Assembly (NCBI RefSeq): GCF_018861025.1 | Contig: NZ_JAHKQH010000007.1 | Span: 177,357 to 241,356, forward strand | Source: Psychrosphaera sp. B3R10 | Lineage (GTDB): Bacteria > Pseudomonadota > Gammaproteobacteria > Enterobacterales > Alteromonadaceae | DNA: 64,000 bases | Direction: 5' to 3' | Part shown: positions 27,661-36,063 of the stretch, in pieces | Numbering within the stretch: the stretch's first letter is position 1 | Layout: every line of letters starts with the position of its first letter | Translations under genes and position numbers: made by a program | Notes under the pieces: model-generated | Told to the model about the DNA's origin: nothing | Seen by the model: only the letters and a program-made list of their open reading frames with translations | Database searches by the model: none

Positions 27661-27676
27661 TTCAAGAAACGCGCCA
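27661..27676 (-). promoter_or_regulatory. Weak sigma-54-like site upstream of flgJ
   Basis: The minus strand has TGGCGCGTTTCTTGAA: one mismatch in the -24 element, and GA instead of GC at -12. The distance to the flgJ ATG (27620) is right for a promoter of a separate flgJKL unit, which the upstream terminator would require. Confidence 0.35.
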
Positions 27677-27765
27677 ACTCGTTAGAAGCCTTATTAAAGT
27701 CGCTTTTGTTAAGCTTTGGATAATCTAATTTGTCATAACTAAAATTTTCTAGTTACTAATGCTGG

Positions 27766-27819
27766 GATTGAGATTGAGATTGAGATTGAGATTGAGATTG
27801 AGATTGAGATTAAGATTGG
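27766..27819. repeat. Tandem hexamer repeat GATTGA
   Basis: Seven perfect copies of GATTGA (27766-27807) are followed by GATTAA and GATTGG. It lies between the terminator of the flgI unit and flgJ. Copy number of such repeats can vary by slippage. It does not encode protein in any obvious gene. Confidence 0.95.
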
Positions 27820-27831
27820 AACTCAAACGTC

Positions 27832-27857
27832 AAAAGCCGCTTTTGCGGCTTTATAAC
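27832..27857 (-). terminator. Terminator-like hairpin after the orphan gene
   Basis: AAAAGCCGC and GCGGCTTT flank a TTTT loop, an 8-bp stem with a short T-run, about 20 bases past the stop of the 136-residue gene. It would end the flgF-G-H-I-orphan transcript before flgJ. Confidence 0.7.
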
Positions 27858-27876
27858 AGGATATATAACGAGGTGA

Positions 27877-28287
27877 TTAGTGAGCTAAAGTAAAATATTT
27901 ACCTAATTCATTTTGCATTTCATCATTCAAATTACCAATGAAACATACACGAGATTTATCTGGTACACGCGAAAAAACCTCTTCGATTTGCGCTGCAATG
28001 CCACCTTCGGCTAGCTCGATTTGCTCAGCAAAATACTCAGAATCTTCTTCATCTTCAATATTGGTAAGTGCTTCAAATGCGCCAAGCCCAACCGGTGTAA
28101 ATTGAATTTCATTATCTTCAATTACGCCACCTGAGAGACAGCAAAATATCTGTTTTTCAAAGTAAGCAACTTCATAAACATGGTATTGAACCTGTTGGTC
28201 TTTGTCCAATTCTAACATCTCTAGAATTGCATGATTTGTATCTTGATTCGCAGTTACATTTGTTAATAATACTTGGGCGAAACTCAT
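27877..28287 (-). CDS. Orphan 136-residue acidic protein in the flg operon
   Basis: I do not recognise this protein. It is acidic, with no signal peptide or membrane segment, and has clusters such as NIEDEEDSEYFAEQIELAEGG. It ends in NELGKYFTLAH. It starts 33 bases after flgI with AAGGGGA upstream of the ATG, so it belongs to the flgFGHI transcript. flgI and flgJ are normally adjacent, so this is an insertion in the operon. A soluble cytoplasmic protein is likely. A role in flagellar assembly is suggested only by position. Confidence 0.8.
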   Translation of the reverse strand: MSFAQVLLTNVTANQDTNHAILEMLELDKDQQVQYHVYEVAYFEKQIFCCLSGGVIEDNEIQFTPVGLGAFEALTNIEDEEDSEYFAEQIELAEGGIAAQIEEVFSRVPDKSRVCFIGNLNDEMQNELGKYFTLAH

Positions 28288-28320
28288 ATCGATCCCCTTC
28301 CTGTTTTTTATTTAGTTAAA

Positions 28321-29415
28321 TTAAATTACAACCAATTGCCCGTCAATTGCGCCAGCTTGCTTTAATGCCTCTAATATTGCCATTAAGTCACCTGGAGCAG
28401 CTCCCACTTGGTTTATCGCTCGAACTAGGTCGTCAAGGTTAACGCCTGGGTCAAATACAAACGCGCGGGTATCATCACGAGCTACATCTATAATGGTTTG
28501 GTTTGTTACCTGAGTTTCACCATTTGAAAGCGGCTCAGGTTGATTTACGTCTTGATTCTCTGCAATAGTCACCGTCAAGCTACCATGCGTAATAGCAGCA
28601 GGCTTAAGCTTAACGTCTTTACCTATAACGATAGTGCCTGTTCTTGAATTTACAATAATTTTGGCGGACGTATCGGCTGGCGTAAATTCTAAGTTTTCTA
28701 ACGTTGATAGATACGCAACACGCTGTCCAATATCTCTTGGCGCTATGACTCTGACAGAAACTGAGTCCAATGGTTTTGCCGTATTAGGACCGACTAGGTT
28801 GTTAATTGTATCAGCTAACCTTTTAGCTGAAGTAAAATCAGCTTCGTTTAAATTGAAAGTGATATAATCCCCGTTTCCAAATGGCGTTGGAACGGTTCTC
28901 TCAACGGTAGCGCCATTAGGAATACGCCCCACTGTCGGAATATTGACTGTGACCGAAGAACCATCTTGGCCTTGAATGCCTAGACCGCCAACAACCAATG
29001 ACCCCTGCGCAACGGCGTAAATATTGCCGTCAGCACCTTTTAACATTGTCTGTATTAATGTGCCGCCTCGCAAACTTCCGGCACTGCCAATTGACGATAC
29101 GGTAATATCTATACTTTGTCCTGGTTTCGCAAATGCTGGTAGATCAGCGTGGACGGCAACCGCAGCAACATTTTTAATTTTAGGTTTTAAATTTGGATCC
29201 AATTGAATACCAAAGTTACCTAACATCGCTTTAAAGCTTTGTTCCGTAAATCGTGTTTGTTCACCGGTGCCTGGTAAACCAATGACTAACCCGTAACCTA
29301 CGAGTTGATTAGACCGAATACCTTCGACCATCGATACGTCTTTAATTCGTGTTGCTTCTGCTTGCATCGAAACGACACCAATTAAGCAGCTAAATAGCAG
29401 TATTAAACCTTTCAT
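28321..29415 (-). CDS. flgI: FlgI, P-ring protein
   Basis: A 364-residue protein with a signal peptide ([21 protein letters not shown]) and conserved FlgI segments ([29 protein letters not shown] region). It forms the peptidoglycan ring of the basal body. I chose the ATG at 29415 because AGGAG lies just upstream and the signal peptide starts there; the frame opens 21 bases earlier inside flgH. There is an 8-base gap to flgH. Confidence 0.95.
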   Translation of the reverse strand: MKGLILLFSCLIGVVSMQAEATRIKDVSMVEGIRSNQLVGYGLVIGLPGTGEQTRFTEQSFKAMLGNFGIQLDPNLKPKIKNVAAVAVHADLPAFAKPGQSIDITVSSIGSAGSLRGGTLIQTMLKGADGNIYAVAQGSLVVGGLGIQGQDGSSVTVNIPTVGRIPNGATVERTVPTPFGNGDYITFNLNEADFTSAKRLADTINNLVGPNTAKPLDSVSVRVIAPRDIGQRVAYLSTLENLEFTPADTSAKIIVNSRTGTIVIGKDVKLKPAAITHGSLTVTIAENQDVNQPEPLSNGETQVTNQTIIDVARDDTRAFVFDPGVNLDDLVRAINQVGAAPGDLMAILEALKQAGAIDGQLVVI

Positions 29416-29423
29416 ATTTGCTC

Positions 29424-30149
29424 CTAAAATGGCCACATCGAGCTCATAAAAAATTGTGATATCCAGCCAGCTTCATTGCTTTCTGCCAAGCTGCCTTTAC
29501 CACTGTACGAAATTCTTGCATTCGCAACGCGGGTTGAATCAACAGTATTCTCAGAACTGATGTCTTCTGACCGTACAATGCCTGTCAATCGAATAAATTC
29601 TTGTCCGGTATTTAACGTAAGCCATTTTTCGCCACGTATTATTAAATTTCCGTTTGGTAATACTCTTAAAACATGGACAGTAATTTGGCCACTTAAGCTA
29701 TTACTTTGATCTGATTTGGCATCACCTTTAAAAGTGCCATCGGAGCCTATCCCCATCTGCAGCGTATTACCGCCAATGGTTGGTGCAAGACCGTTTAATC
29801 CAACTAACGGTGATAAACTCGCGTCTGTTTCTTTTTTAGTTTCTGTTTTAGCTGACTTAGATGCCTGAGTATTTTCCATTAATAAAACTGTGATGATGTC
29901 ACCAACACGGCGTGCCTTAGTATCTGAATATAGGCCATTTGACCAACCACTCTGATACAAACTCCCCGTTGCAACAACTTCATCTGATTTGATTTCAGGC
30001 ATTATAGGTGCGAAAAACGTATCTTCTTCTTCAATATCATGATTCACCGCACAGGCTGATAAATAAACAACACATAATGACGCGGCTAATGCTTTTGACA
30101 TGCGTTTGGTAAACTGAACCTTGGGTTGTTTTGCCGTGAATAACATCAT
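29424..30149 (-). CDS. flgH: FlgH, L-ring lipoprotein
   Basis: A 241-residue lipoprotein. After a basic N-terminus and hydrophobic stretch, LSAC (Cys33) is the lipobox. The body has the FlgH motifs [15 protein letters not shown] and [10 protein letters not shown]. It forms the outer-membrane ring. GGAG lies upstream of two adjacent ATG codons (30149 and 30146). flgG is 17 bases upstream. Confidence 0.95.
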   Translation of the reverse strand: MMLFTAKQPKVQFTKRMSKALAASLCVVYLSACAVNHDIEEEDTFFAPIMPEIKSDEVVATGSLYQSGWSNGLYSDTKARRVGDIITVLLMENTQASKSAKTETKKETDASLSPLVGLNGLAPTIGGNTLQMGIGSDGTFKGDAKSDQSNSLSGQITVHVLRVLPNGNLIIRGEKWLTLNTGQEFIRLTGIVRSEDISSENTVDSTRVANARISYSGKGSLAESNEAGWISQFFMSSMWPF

Positions 30150-30166
30150 AATAAATCTCCAGAACT

Positions 30167-30955
30167 CTATAGCTGCTGAGTAATAAAGCTAAGCATTTGG
30201 TCAACTGTCGAAATTACTTTTGAGTTCATTTCATACACACGTTGACTCTCAATCATGCTAACTAGCTCTTCAGTTACGTTTACATTTGACGTTTCTAGAG
30301 CCCCCTGTACGATGATACCCAAACCGTTAACCCCTGGGTTACCTTGAACCGGGGCACCACTTACTCCAGTTTCAATATATAAATTTTGACCCGTTGGCTC
30401 TAAGCCGGCAGGGTTAATAAACTCTGAAATGGTCAACTGTCCAATAACAACACCAGCACCTTGACCCGGTACTTGAACTGAAATTTCACCTTGCTGGGAA
30501 ATTGTTATCGACTGCGCTTCAGCCGGAATTGTTACTTCAGGCTGCAATGGGAAACCAGCCCCAGAGGTTACCAATCGTCCATTTTCATCAATTGAAAACT
30601 GGCCATTTCGAGAATAAGCTAACGTTCCATCTGGGCGTTGGATTTCAAAAAAACCTTTACCTTGGATCATAAAATCCAGGCTGTTTTCAGTCGTTGTCAT
30701 ATTCCCTTGCGAGAAGTTCTTTTGAGTCGCGACAACTTTAGTACCAGCACCGAGCATCAAACCATTTGGCATTTCAGTGTCCTGGGACGACCGACCACCA
30801 GGTTGGTTAATGTTTTGATAAAGTAAGTCTTCAAATACGGCTCGACTCTTTTTAAATCCGATAGTACTGGCGTTGGCCAAGTTATTGGATATTACCGCAA
30901 TTTCAGTTTGTTGAGCGTCAAGCCCAGTTTTACTAATCCACAATGCCGGATGCAT
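30167..30955 (-). CDS. flgG: FlgG, distal rod protein
   Basis: A 262-residue rod protein of normal length with the rod/hook N-terminal motif (ISNNLANASTIGFK) and a C-terminal motif ETSNVNVTEELVSMIESQRVYE. It forms the distal rod and follows flgF by 13 bases. Confidence 0.96.
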   Translation of the reverse strand: MHPALWISKTGLDAQQTEIAVISNNLANASTIGFKKSRAVFEDLLYQNINQPGGRSSQDTEMPNGLMLGAGTKVVATQKNFSQGNMTTTENSLDFMIQGKGFFEIQRPDGTLAYSRNGQFSIDENGRLVTSGAGFPLQPEVTIPAEAQSITISQQGEISVQVPGQGAGVVIGQLTISEFINPAGLEPTGQNLYIETGVSGAPVQGNPGVNGLGIIVQGALETSNVNVTEELVSMIESQRVYEMNSKVISTVDQMLSFITQQL

Positions 30956-30968
30956 ACGCGCCTCCTAA

Positions 30969-31736
30969 TTAAAATATTCTGAGAAGTTGATCTTGTGCAC
31001 GGTCTATTTCTTCCGCTTTTTTCATCAACTTAATTTGTAATTCATATTGTCTTTGATGTGCGATCATCGCTGTCATTTCGCTTACTGGACTCACATTACT
31101 AAGTTCTAATGCGCCACTTTCGATACCGATATTAGGCGAAGCGTCACAAAATCCACATAAGTCATTGGTAAGTACCGATTCTTTTGAACGAAATAAGCCA
31201 TCATTACCTTTAGTCATCGAATTAAGACTTGGCGGTTCGATCAACTTAATTCGATCGACCGTTTCAAGAAAATTTGCCGGAGCGCCGGAAGGCCGTATCG
31301 TGACAGAGCCATCTGGGCCTATTTCTATTTTTTCTATTGGCAAAGGGATAACAATTGGGCCACCCTCTCCCATCACAGGAGCGCCACGTGCTGTCGTTAA
31401 CAACCCTTCTTTGGTAATTTGTAAATTACCTTCCCGGGTATAAGCTTCAGAGCCTGTTCTGTCCTGTACCGCCAACATACCATCGCCTTTGATAGCGATG
31501 TCCAAATCACGACCCGTTGTCGCTATTGAACCATGGTTCATTTTAGAACCTGGACGTTCGGTTACCGCAAATACTCGCGTTGGATGCCCTTCACCAAATG
31601 CTTGCATGGAGCGCTGCTGTTCAAAGTCAGCACGAAACCCTGCGGTCTTCGCATTTGCCAAGTTATTGGCATTCATCGATACACCGATCAAATTTTGTTT
31701 AGCGCCAGACATGGCGACATATAACATCTTATCCAT
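30969..31736 (-). CDS. flgF: FlgF, proximal rod protein
   Basis: A 255-residue rod protein with N-terminal MSGAKQNLIGVSMNANNLANAK-type sequence and a C-terminal SPVSEMTAMIAHQRQYE region. It is the first gene of the flgF-G-H-I transcript, with its own sigma-54-like promoter 50-65 bases upstream. flgB-C-D-E, normally directly upstream, are absent; chemotaxis genes are found there instead. Confidence 0.95.
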   Translation of the reverse strand: MDKMLYVAMSGAKQNLIGVSMNANNLANAKTAGFRADFEQQRSMQAFGEGHPTRVFAVTERPGSKMNHGSIATTGRDLDIAIKGDGMLAVQDRTGSEAYTREGNLQITKEGLLTTARGAPVMGEGGPIVIPLPIEKIEIGPDGSVTIRPSGAPANFLETVDRIKLIEPPSLNSMTKGNDGLFRSKESVLTNDLCGFCDASPNIGIESGALELSNVSPVSEMTAMIAHQRQYELQIKLMKKAEEIDRAQDQLLRIF

Positions 31737-31784
31737 CTATAGCCTCTGTCAATAATTCGACGATGGTTATTTTGGTTTTAATAC

Positions 31785-31800
31785 TGCATGAATTGTGCCA
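31785..31800 (-). promoter_or_regulatory. Sigma-54 promoter of the flgF operon
   Basis: TGGCACAATTCATGCA on the minus strand has a perfect -24 element, the GG-N10-GC spacing, and one mismatch in TTGC (ATGC). The leader to the flgF ATG at 31736 is about 40 bases. Confidence 0.75.
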
Positions 31801-31935
31801 GAGAATATTGGCGCTTGTTAAAGGGAGGTATTTATTAGGACAGTAATGACTAATACAGTAGCTTTGGTAACGATTTTATCGATTACATTTATTAAGGGGC
31901 TTAGTTTTGAATAGATTAGAAAAACGTTATTATAT

Positions 31936-32385
31936 TTACTGCTTCGCAGATAGTGAAATAAGTAATTCAGCCTCGGTTCGGCTAATACCACATTCATTAA
32001 TGATTTCTTCAATGTCAGCGCCTAATTGAATTAACTTTTTAGCTCTAACGTAGAGTTTATCTTCTTGCCCTTCACTTTGAAGTAATTGAATATCATTTCG
32101 CAACTTTTCAGTGGTCTCCTGCAATTCGAGCAATCCTTGTTTATTCGACTGCATTTCGTTATTTTGCTGAGATTGTATTTCAATTATTTTTGGAATTTGC
32201 TGTATCGACGTTTGAATGTCGTCAATGAGGTGGTTAACATGAGATTTATCATTAAGAGCTTGCGACTCCATCAACTCTATTTTTGCAGTCTGATTTACAA
32301 TCTTTTTAGATAGTATTAGCAAGGCTACAATCAGCGATGCTACAGCAACAAACAAGATGATTATTGCAATAATAGGTAATGACAT
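31936..32385 (-). CDS. DUF2802 membrane protein of the chemotaxis cluster
   Basis: A 149-residue protein with an N-terminal membrane segment (about 4-27), a coiled-coil middle and a C-terminal DUF2802 segment (RAKKLIQLGADIEEIINECGIS) resembling a helix-turn-helix. It occupies the place of the DUF2802 gene after cheW in Vibrio and Shewanella. Its role is not established. AAAGG precedes the ATG. Confidence 0.85.
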   Translation of the reverse strand: MSLPIIAIIILFVAVASLIVALLILSKKIVNQTAKIELMESQALNDKSHVNHLIDDIQTSIQQIPKIIEIQSQQNNEMQSNKQGLLELQETTEKLRNDIQLLQSEGQEDKLYVRAKKLIQLGADIEEIINECGISRTEAELLISLSAKQ

Positions 32386-32484
32386 GTGACCTTTCTTAAA
32401 AAATAGAACAATTAAGCAGACTGAACTTCAACTAATTTAGTCTCCATTCAGCCAGCTAAGATGATTGACGCTATGCAGATTGAC

Positions 32485-32979
32485 TTAGATGTCTGCAATA
32501 TCATCCCACTCTTCATCTGTCATCAGTTTATTTAAGTCTACTAATATTAATAATTCGCCATCACGGTTACTAACACCTTGAATAAATTTAGCGCTTTCAT
32601 CAGTACCTACATTAGGTGCACTGTCGATTTCTGACGTTTTTAAATAAACAACTTGGGTTGCACTATCTACCATAATACCAATAACCTGTTTTTCAGATTC
32701 GATTATGATTATTCGCGAATTATCACTTACATCGCCAGGCATTAACCCAAAGCGGGCTCTTGTATCAATAACGGTTACGACGTTACCACGCAAGTTAATG
32801 ATTCCTAGCACATAGTCAGGGGCACCAGGTACGGGAGCAATTTCAGTATGACGTAGTACTTCTTGAACCTGCATAACGTTTATACCGTAGGTTTCTTCCT
32901 CTAGTTTAAACGTGACCCATTGCAATACTTCGTCATTGCCATCCGTAACGTGATTGACTGGGGTTCTTTCTTCACTCAT
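32485..32979 (-). CDS. cheW: CheW, chemotaxis coupling protein
   Basis: A 164-residue CheW of typical length, with FKLEEETYGINVMQVQEVLR, VLGIINLRGNVVTVIDTR and VSNRDGELLILVDLNKL segments. It links chemoreceptors to CheA. It follows parP by 27 bases, with AGGAG upstream of the ATG. Confidence 0.95.
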   Translation of the reverse strand: MSEERTPVNHVTDGNDEVLQWVTFKLEEETYGINVMQVQEVLRHTEIAPVPGAPDYVLGIINLRGNVVTVIDTRARFGLMPGDVSDNSRIIIIESEKQVIGIMVDSATQVVYLKTSEIDSAPNVGTDESAKFIQGVSNRDGELLILVDLNKLMTDEEWDDIADI

Positions 32980-33006
32980 ATGAGCAACTCCTAAATTGAA
33001 TACTGA

Positions 33007-33897
33007 CTAAACTTGTCTTGCGTCTATACCTTGTTCAAGCATGGCAATTAAATCACTTACATGCAACAAAGCACACATTTTTTCTTTAATCGTGCCCATC
33101 AACCAGGGACGTTTATGTGCATTTTTTCGCCACTTAACTGCATCTGGTGTAATTGACTCTGTTTCAACCAAACTTTCGGCTGCTAATCCCCAATTACTCT
33201 CACCTAACATGATGAGATAGCGATAGTTAAGCGACTCTTCCATGGCTTGGTTATACTTTTCAGGCATAACCCAACGCGCAGAATCGACAACATTTAACTT
33301 CTTATCTCGATTTAGCATCACGCCTTTAAACCATGCAGGCTTGCCAAACAAAGTACTTAATTCTGTTAAATTATGGATCCCACCAAGTTCCTTCAACGGC
33401 ACGGCTAGTGATAAACCCGCTACGCTAAAAAATAACGCTTGAAATGGTTCATCTGGGAAACTTTCAATAACCTCTTTTTCAACCTTAATTGGCGGTTGTA
33501 GAGCTATTTCTTGTTTTGTTTCAACAGAAGGTGGCGCGATGTCTTGAGATACACTTCTTACTAGATCGACAGTTTTCTGACGTTCTTTAGCTATTTTTGC
33601 ATCTTGTTTTAAATTTACTTGTTCCAGTAATTTAGCGACCGTACTTGTTTGCGGTGGGGGTAACTCAACTTCTGGCTCTTTAAATGGTTTTGCTGCTGGA
33701 GTTTTATGGGAAACTTGAGGTTTTTCACGCGCAAGTGGGGTCGCCATAATATCGTCAGATAGTATCGCAGGGCGTGATTGTTTTTCTGCCGTCAAAGATC
33801 CGCGATGCGTATTTGCAACCGTGTTAATGTCATTTTCTTCTTCGTCACTTAGTAGCTGGTCGAAATACTCCAGCATGACTTTTTCACTTGCAAACAT
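33007..33897 (-). CDS. parP: ParP, CheW-domain partner of ParC in polar chemotaxis arrays
   Basis: A 296-residue protein with a long N-terminal variable, proline- and lysine-rich region (1-145) and a C-terminal CheW-like domain (about 150-290; FFSVAGLSLAVPLKELGGI). Size, domain layout and position between parC and cheW match ParP of Vibrio, which ties ParC to CheA and receptors at the pole. The name rests on synteny and architecture. It starts four bases after parC. Confidence 0.82.
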   Translation of the reverse strand: MFASEKVMLEYFDQLLSDEEENDINTVANTHRGSLTAEKQSRPAILSDDIMATPLAREKPQVSHKTPAAKPFKEPEVELPPPQTSTVAKLLEQVNLKQDAKIAKERQKTVDLVRSVSQDIAPPSVETKQEIALQPPIKVEKEVIESFPDEPFQALFFSVAGLSLAVPLKELGGIHNLTELSTLFGKPAWFKGVMLNRDKKLNVVDSARWVMPEKYNQAMEESLNYRYLIMLGESNWGLAAESLVETESITPDAVKWRKNAHKRPWLMGTIKEKMCALLHVSDLIAMLEQGIDARQV

Positions 33898-33901
33898 CGA
33901 C

Positions 33902-34669
33902 TTAATTATTCTCTAATGATTTTAATAATTCGTTATAGGCGTATACGCCTCTTGCACCTTTAGCATAAATAGGCAATGGCAGTTTTTCCATCGACGCATT
34001 TCTAAATTTTGTATCAATTGGGATAACCCCTTCCCAAACCTGATCACCATAAGTACTTTGCAACTCTCGATACGCTACGATCGACGCTCTTGTCCGTTTA
34101 TCGTACATAGTCGGAATGATGCAAACATCGTATTTTTTCGCCTGAGAGGTCTTTATCAATTGCATTGTACGATGCATGCGTTCCAAGCCCTTTAAAGCCA
34201 TACATTCGGTCTGTACTGGGATCAATACTTTGTCACTTGCGGCAAGCGCATTGACCATCAAAACACCTAATACCGGCGGACAATCTATTAAAACGTAATC
34301 GTAATCAGATGCAAATTTGTTTAAGGTTTTTTTAATAATTAAGCCCATACCAGACTTTTTACTCAAAATACCATCTAATGTGGCCATTGCCATCGTAGCG
34401 GGAAGAATACTTAAATTTGGTACTGGAGATTGCCAAACACACTTTTGCCAATGTTCCTGATCCATAGAGTCTGAGTGCAAAAATACATCATAAACGCTAT
34501 GCGTTAATTCTTCTGAATCAATGCCAAAATAATAAGAAAGTGACGCATGGGGATCGGTGTCTAACATAAGGACTTTTTTACCTTTCAGCGCCAATATTGC
34601 GCCTAAGGTTATAACAGAAGTCGTTTTACCTACTCCACCTTTCTGATTTGCAACAGTCCAAACCTTCAC
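33902..34669 (-). CDS. parC: ParC, ParA-like ATPase positioning chemotaxis arrays
   Basis: A 255-residue ParA/Soj-family ATPase with the deviant Walker A motif KGGVGKTTS (10-18), LMLDTDPHAS and VLIDCPPVL. In a che cluster between cheB and parP, this matches Vibrio ParC, which places the array at the old pole. It is not a chromosome partition ParA, since parB and parS are absent. A 209-base gap to cheB suggests a separate promoter. Confidence 0.88.
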   Translation of the reverse strand: MKVWTVANQKGGVGKTTSVITLGAILALKGKKVLMLDTDPHASLSYYFGIDSEELTHSVYDVFLHSDSMDQEHWQKCVWQSPVPNLSILPATMAMATLDGILSKKSGMGLIIKKTLNKFASDYDYVLIDCPPVLGVLMVNALAASDKVLIPVQTECMALKGLERMHRTMQLIKTSQAKKYDVCIIPTMYDKRTRASIVAYRELQSTYGDQVWEGVIPIDTKFRNASMEKLPLPIYAKGARGVYAYNELLKSLENN

Positions 34670-34878
34670 ATATTCACCTAGTTATTATTATTTAGTGGTT
34701 ACTGTTTAGTTTATCTAAAACGTTTAACACGCCATCAAATTCGATTAAAAATCGTTCGCGCAATTAGAAGTTATTAATAGTATCAGCTATCTAATGAGAT
34801 TAGTGCTTTTATTTTAACGAGCTGCGGTTTAAGTGCTTTACCTCTGAATCTAAGTTCAGGGAACACATAAACTGCAAT

Positions 34879-36054
34879 TTAACGTAAATTAAATTCTTTA
34901 AGAATGGAAGGGCCAATTTGCTCTAGTGAAATCGACTGTTCTGAAACACCAGCACTTGTTACCGCTTGTGGCATACCATAAACCACACAAGATAATTCGT
35001 CCTGCGCCCAAATCTTAGCGCCACGTTGTTTCAACATTCGACTGCCTTCGCGGCCATCCGCTCCCATGCCAGTCAAAATAATTGCCAATACATCACCACC
35101 ATAAACTTTCGCAGCACTGCCAAATGACAAATCAACACTTGGTTTATAAGTTACACGAGCTGCCTCATCATCCATAATTTTAATCGTCCCGTAACCAGGT
35201 CGACCTTCAATCAACATTTGCTTCCCGCCTGGTGCTAAATATGCCACACCTGGTCTTAATGGCTCGCCATTAACTGCTTCTTTTACCGAAATATTGCATA
35301 ACGTATTTAAACGAGAGGCAAATGCTGGGGTAAAAGCTGCTGGCATGTGTTGAACAAGAATAATCGGGACGTTAAAGTTTGCAGGTAATGTTGTAAGTAC
35401 TTTTTGCAACGCAACGGGTCCGCCTGTTGACGTACCAATCGCTAATAATTTATATGACTTTCCAGACGAGTTTCGAATCGCCGACGTTGCCTGCCGTTGA
35501 GGTGCCGCTTGACTCGTTTCAGTTGTTCTTCGAGTTGATGAACTTTGCAGGCTGCTACCCAGTCGCGAAGACATTGTTGAAGTAGAGGTCGCTGGTTTAA
35601 CTATTGCTCGTTCTGACACTTCAGAACGAATTGGACGACGTCGAGCTAATATACTGGATTTTGCGCCTAATGCTTTAACTCGCTCCTGCAGTAAAGCGGT
35701 TCCTTCTTTTTTATCTTTGGCTATGTCTTCAAATTTTTTCGGAAGAAAATCAAGGGCACCAGCTTCAAGTGCATCTAACGTTGCAGTGGCCCCATCGTGT
35801 GTTAAAGATGAAAACATAATAATAGGCGTAGGTGTCACTGCCATTATTTTTTTGACGGCTGTAATGCCATCCATGACAGGCATTTCGATATCCATCGTGA
35901 TCACATCTGGACGTAACTTTGCGGTTTGTTCAATTGCCGCTTGCCCATCAGCTGCATCCCCAATAACTTGTAAGTCAGGGTGCGAGTTCAAGATTTCTGT
36001 TACTCTACGTCGAAAAAACGCAGAGTCATCTACAACCAATACCTTTATTGTCAT
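34879..36054 (-). CDS. cheB: CheB, receptor methylesterase
   Basis: A 391-residue protein: a receiver domain with phospho-acceptor Asp55 (TMDIEM), a Ser/Thr-rich linker (about 140-195) and a methylesterase domain with Ser209 in GTSTGG. It demethylates or deamidates chemoreceptors for adaptation. The linker is long, which explains its size above the usual 350. cheR is not in the window. It follows cheA by 9 bases. Confidence 0.96.
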   Translation of the reverse strand: MTIKVLVVDDSAFFRRRVTEILNSHPDLQVIGDAADGQAAIEQTAKLRPDVITMDIEMPVMDGITAVKKIMAVTPTPIIMFSSLTHDGATATLDALEAGALDFLPKKFEDIAKDKKEGTALLQERVKALGAKSSILARRRPIRSEVSERAIVKPATSTSTMSSRLGSSLQSSSTRRTTETSQAAPQRQATSAIRNSSGKSYKLLAIGTSTGGPVALQKVLTTLPANFNVPIILVQHMPAAFTPAFASRLNTLCNISVKEAVNGEPLRPGVAYLAPGGKQMLIEGRPGYGTIKIMDDEAARVTYKPSVDLSFGSAAKVYGGDVLAIILTGMGADGREGSRMLKQRGAKIWAQDELSCVVYGMPQAVTSAGVSEQSISLEQIGPSILKEFNLR

Positions 36055-36063
36055 TTTTAAATA

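Noticed and set aside
27766..27819. CRISPR-like or coding repeat
   Set aside because: Units are six bases with no spacers and no open frame of note; it is a simple tandem repeat.
33902..34669. Plasmid or chromosome partition ParA
   Set aside because: It lies inside the che cluster next to the ParP-type gene, with no parB or parS sites.
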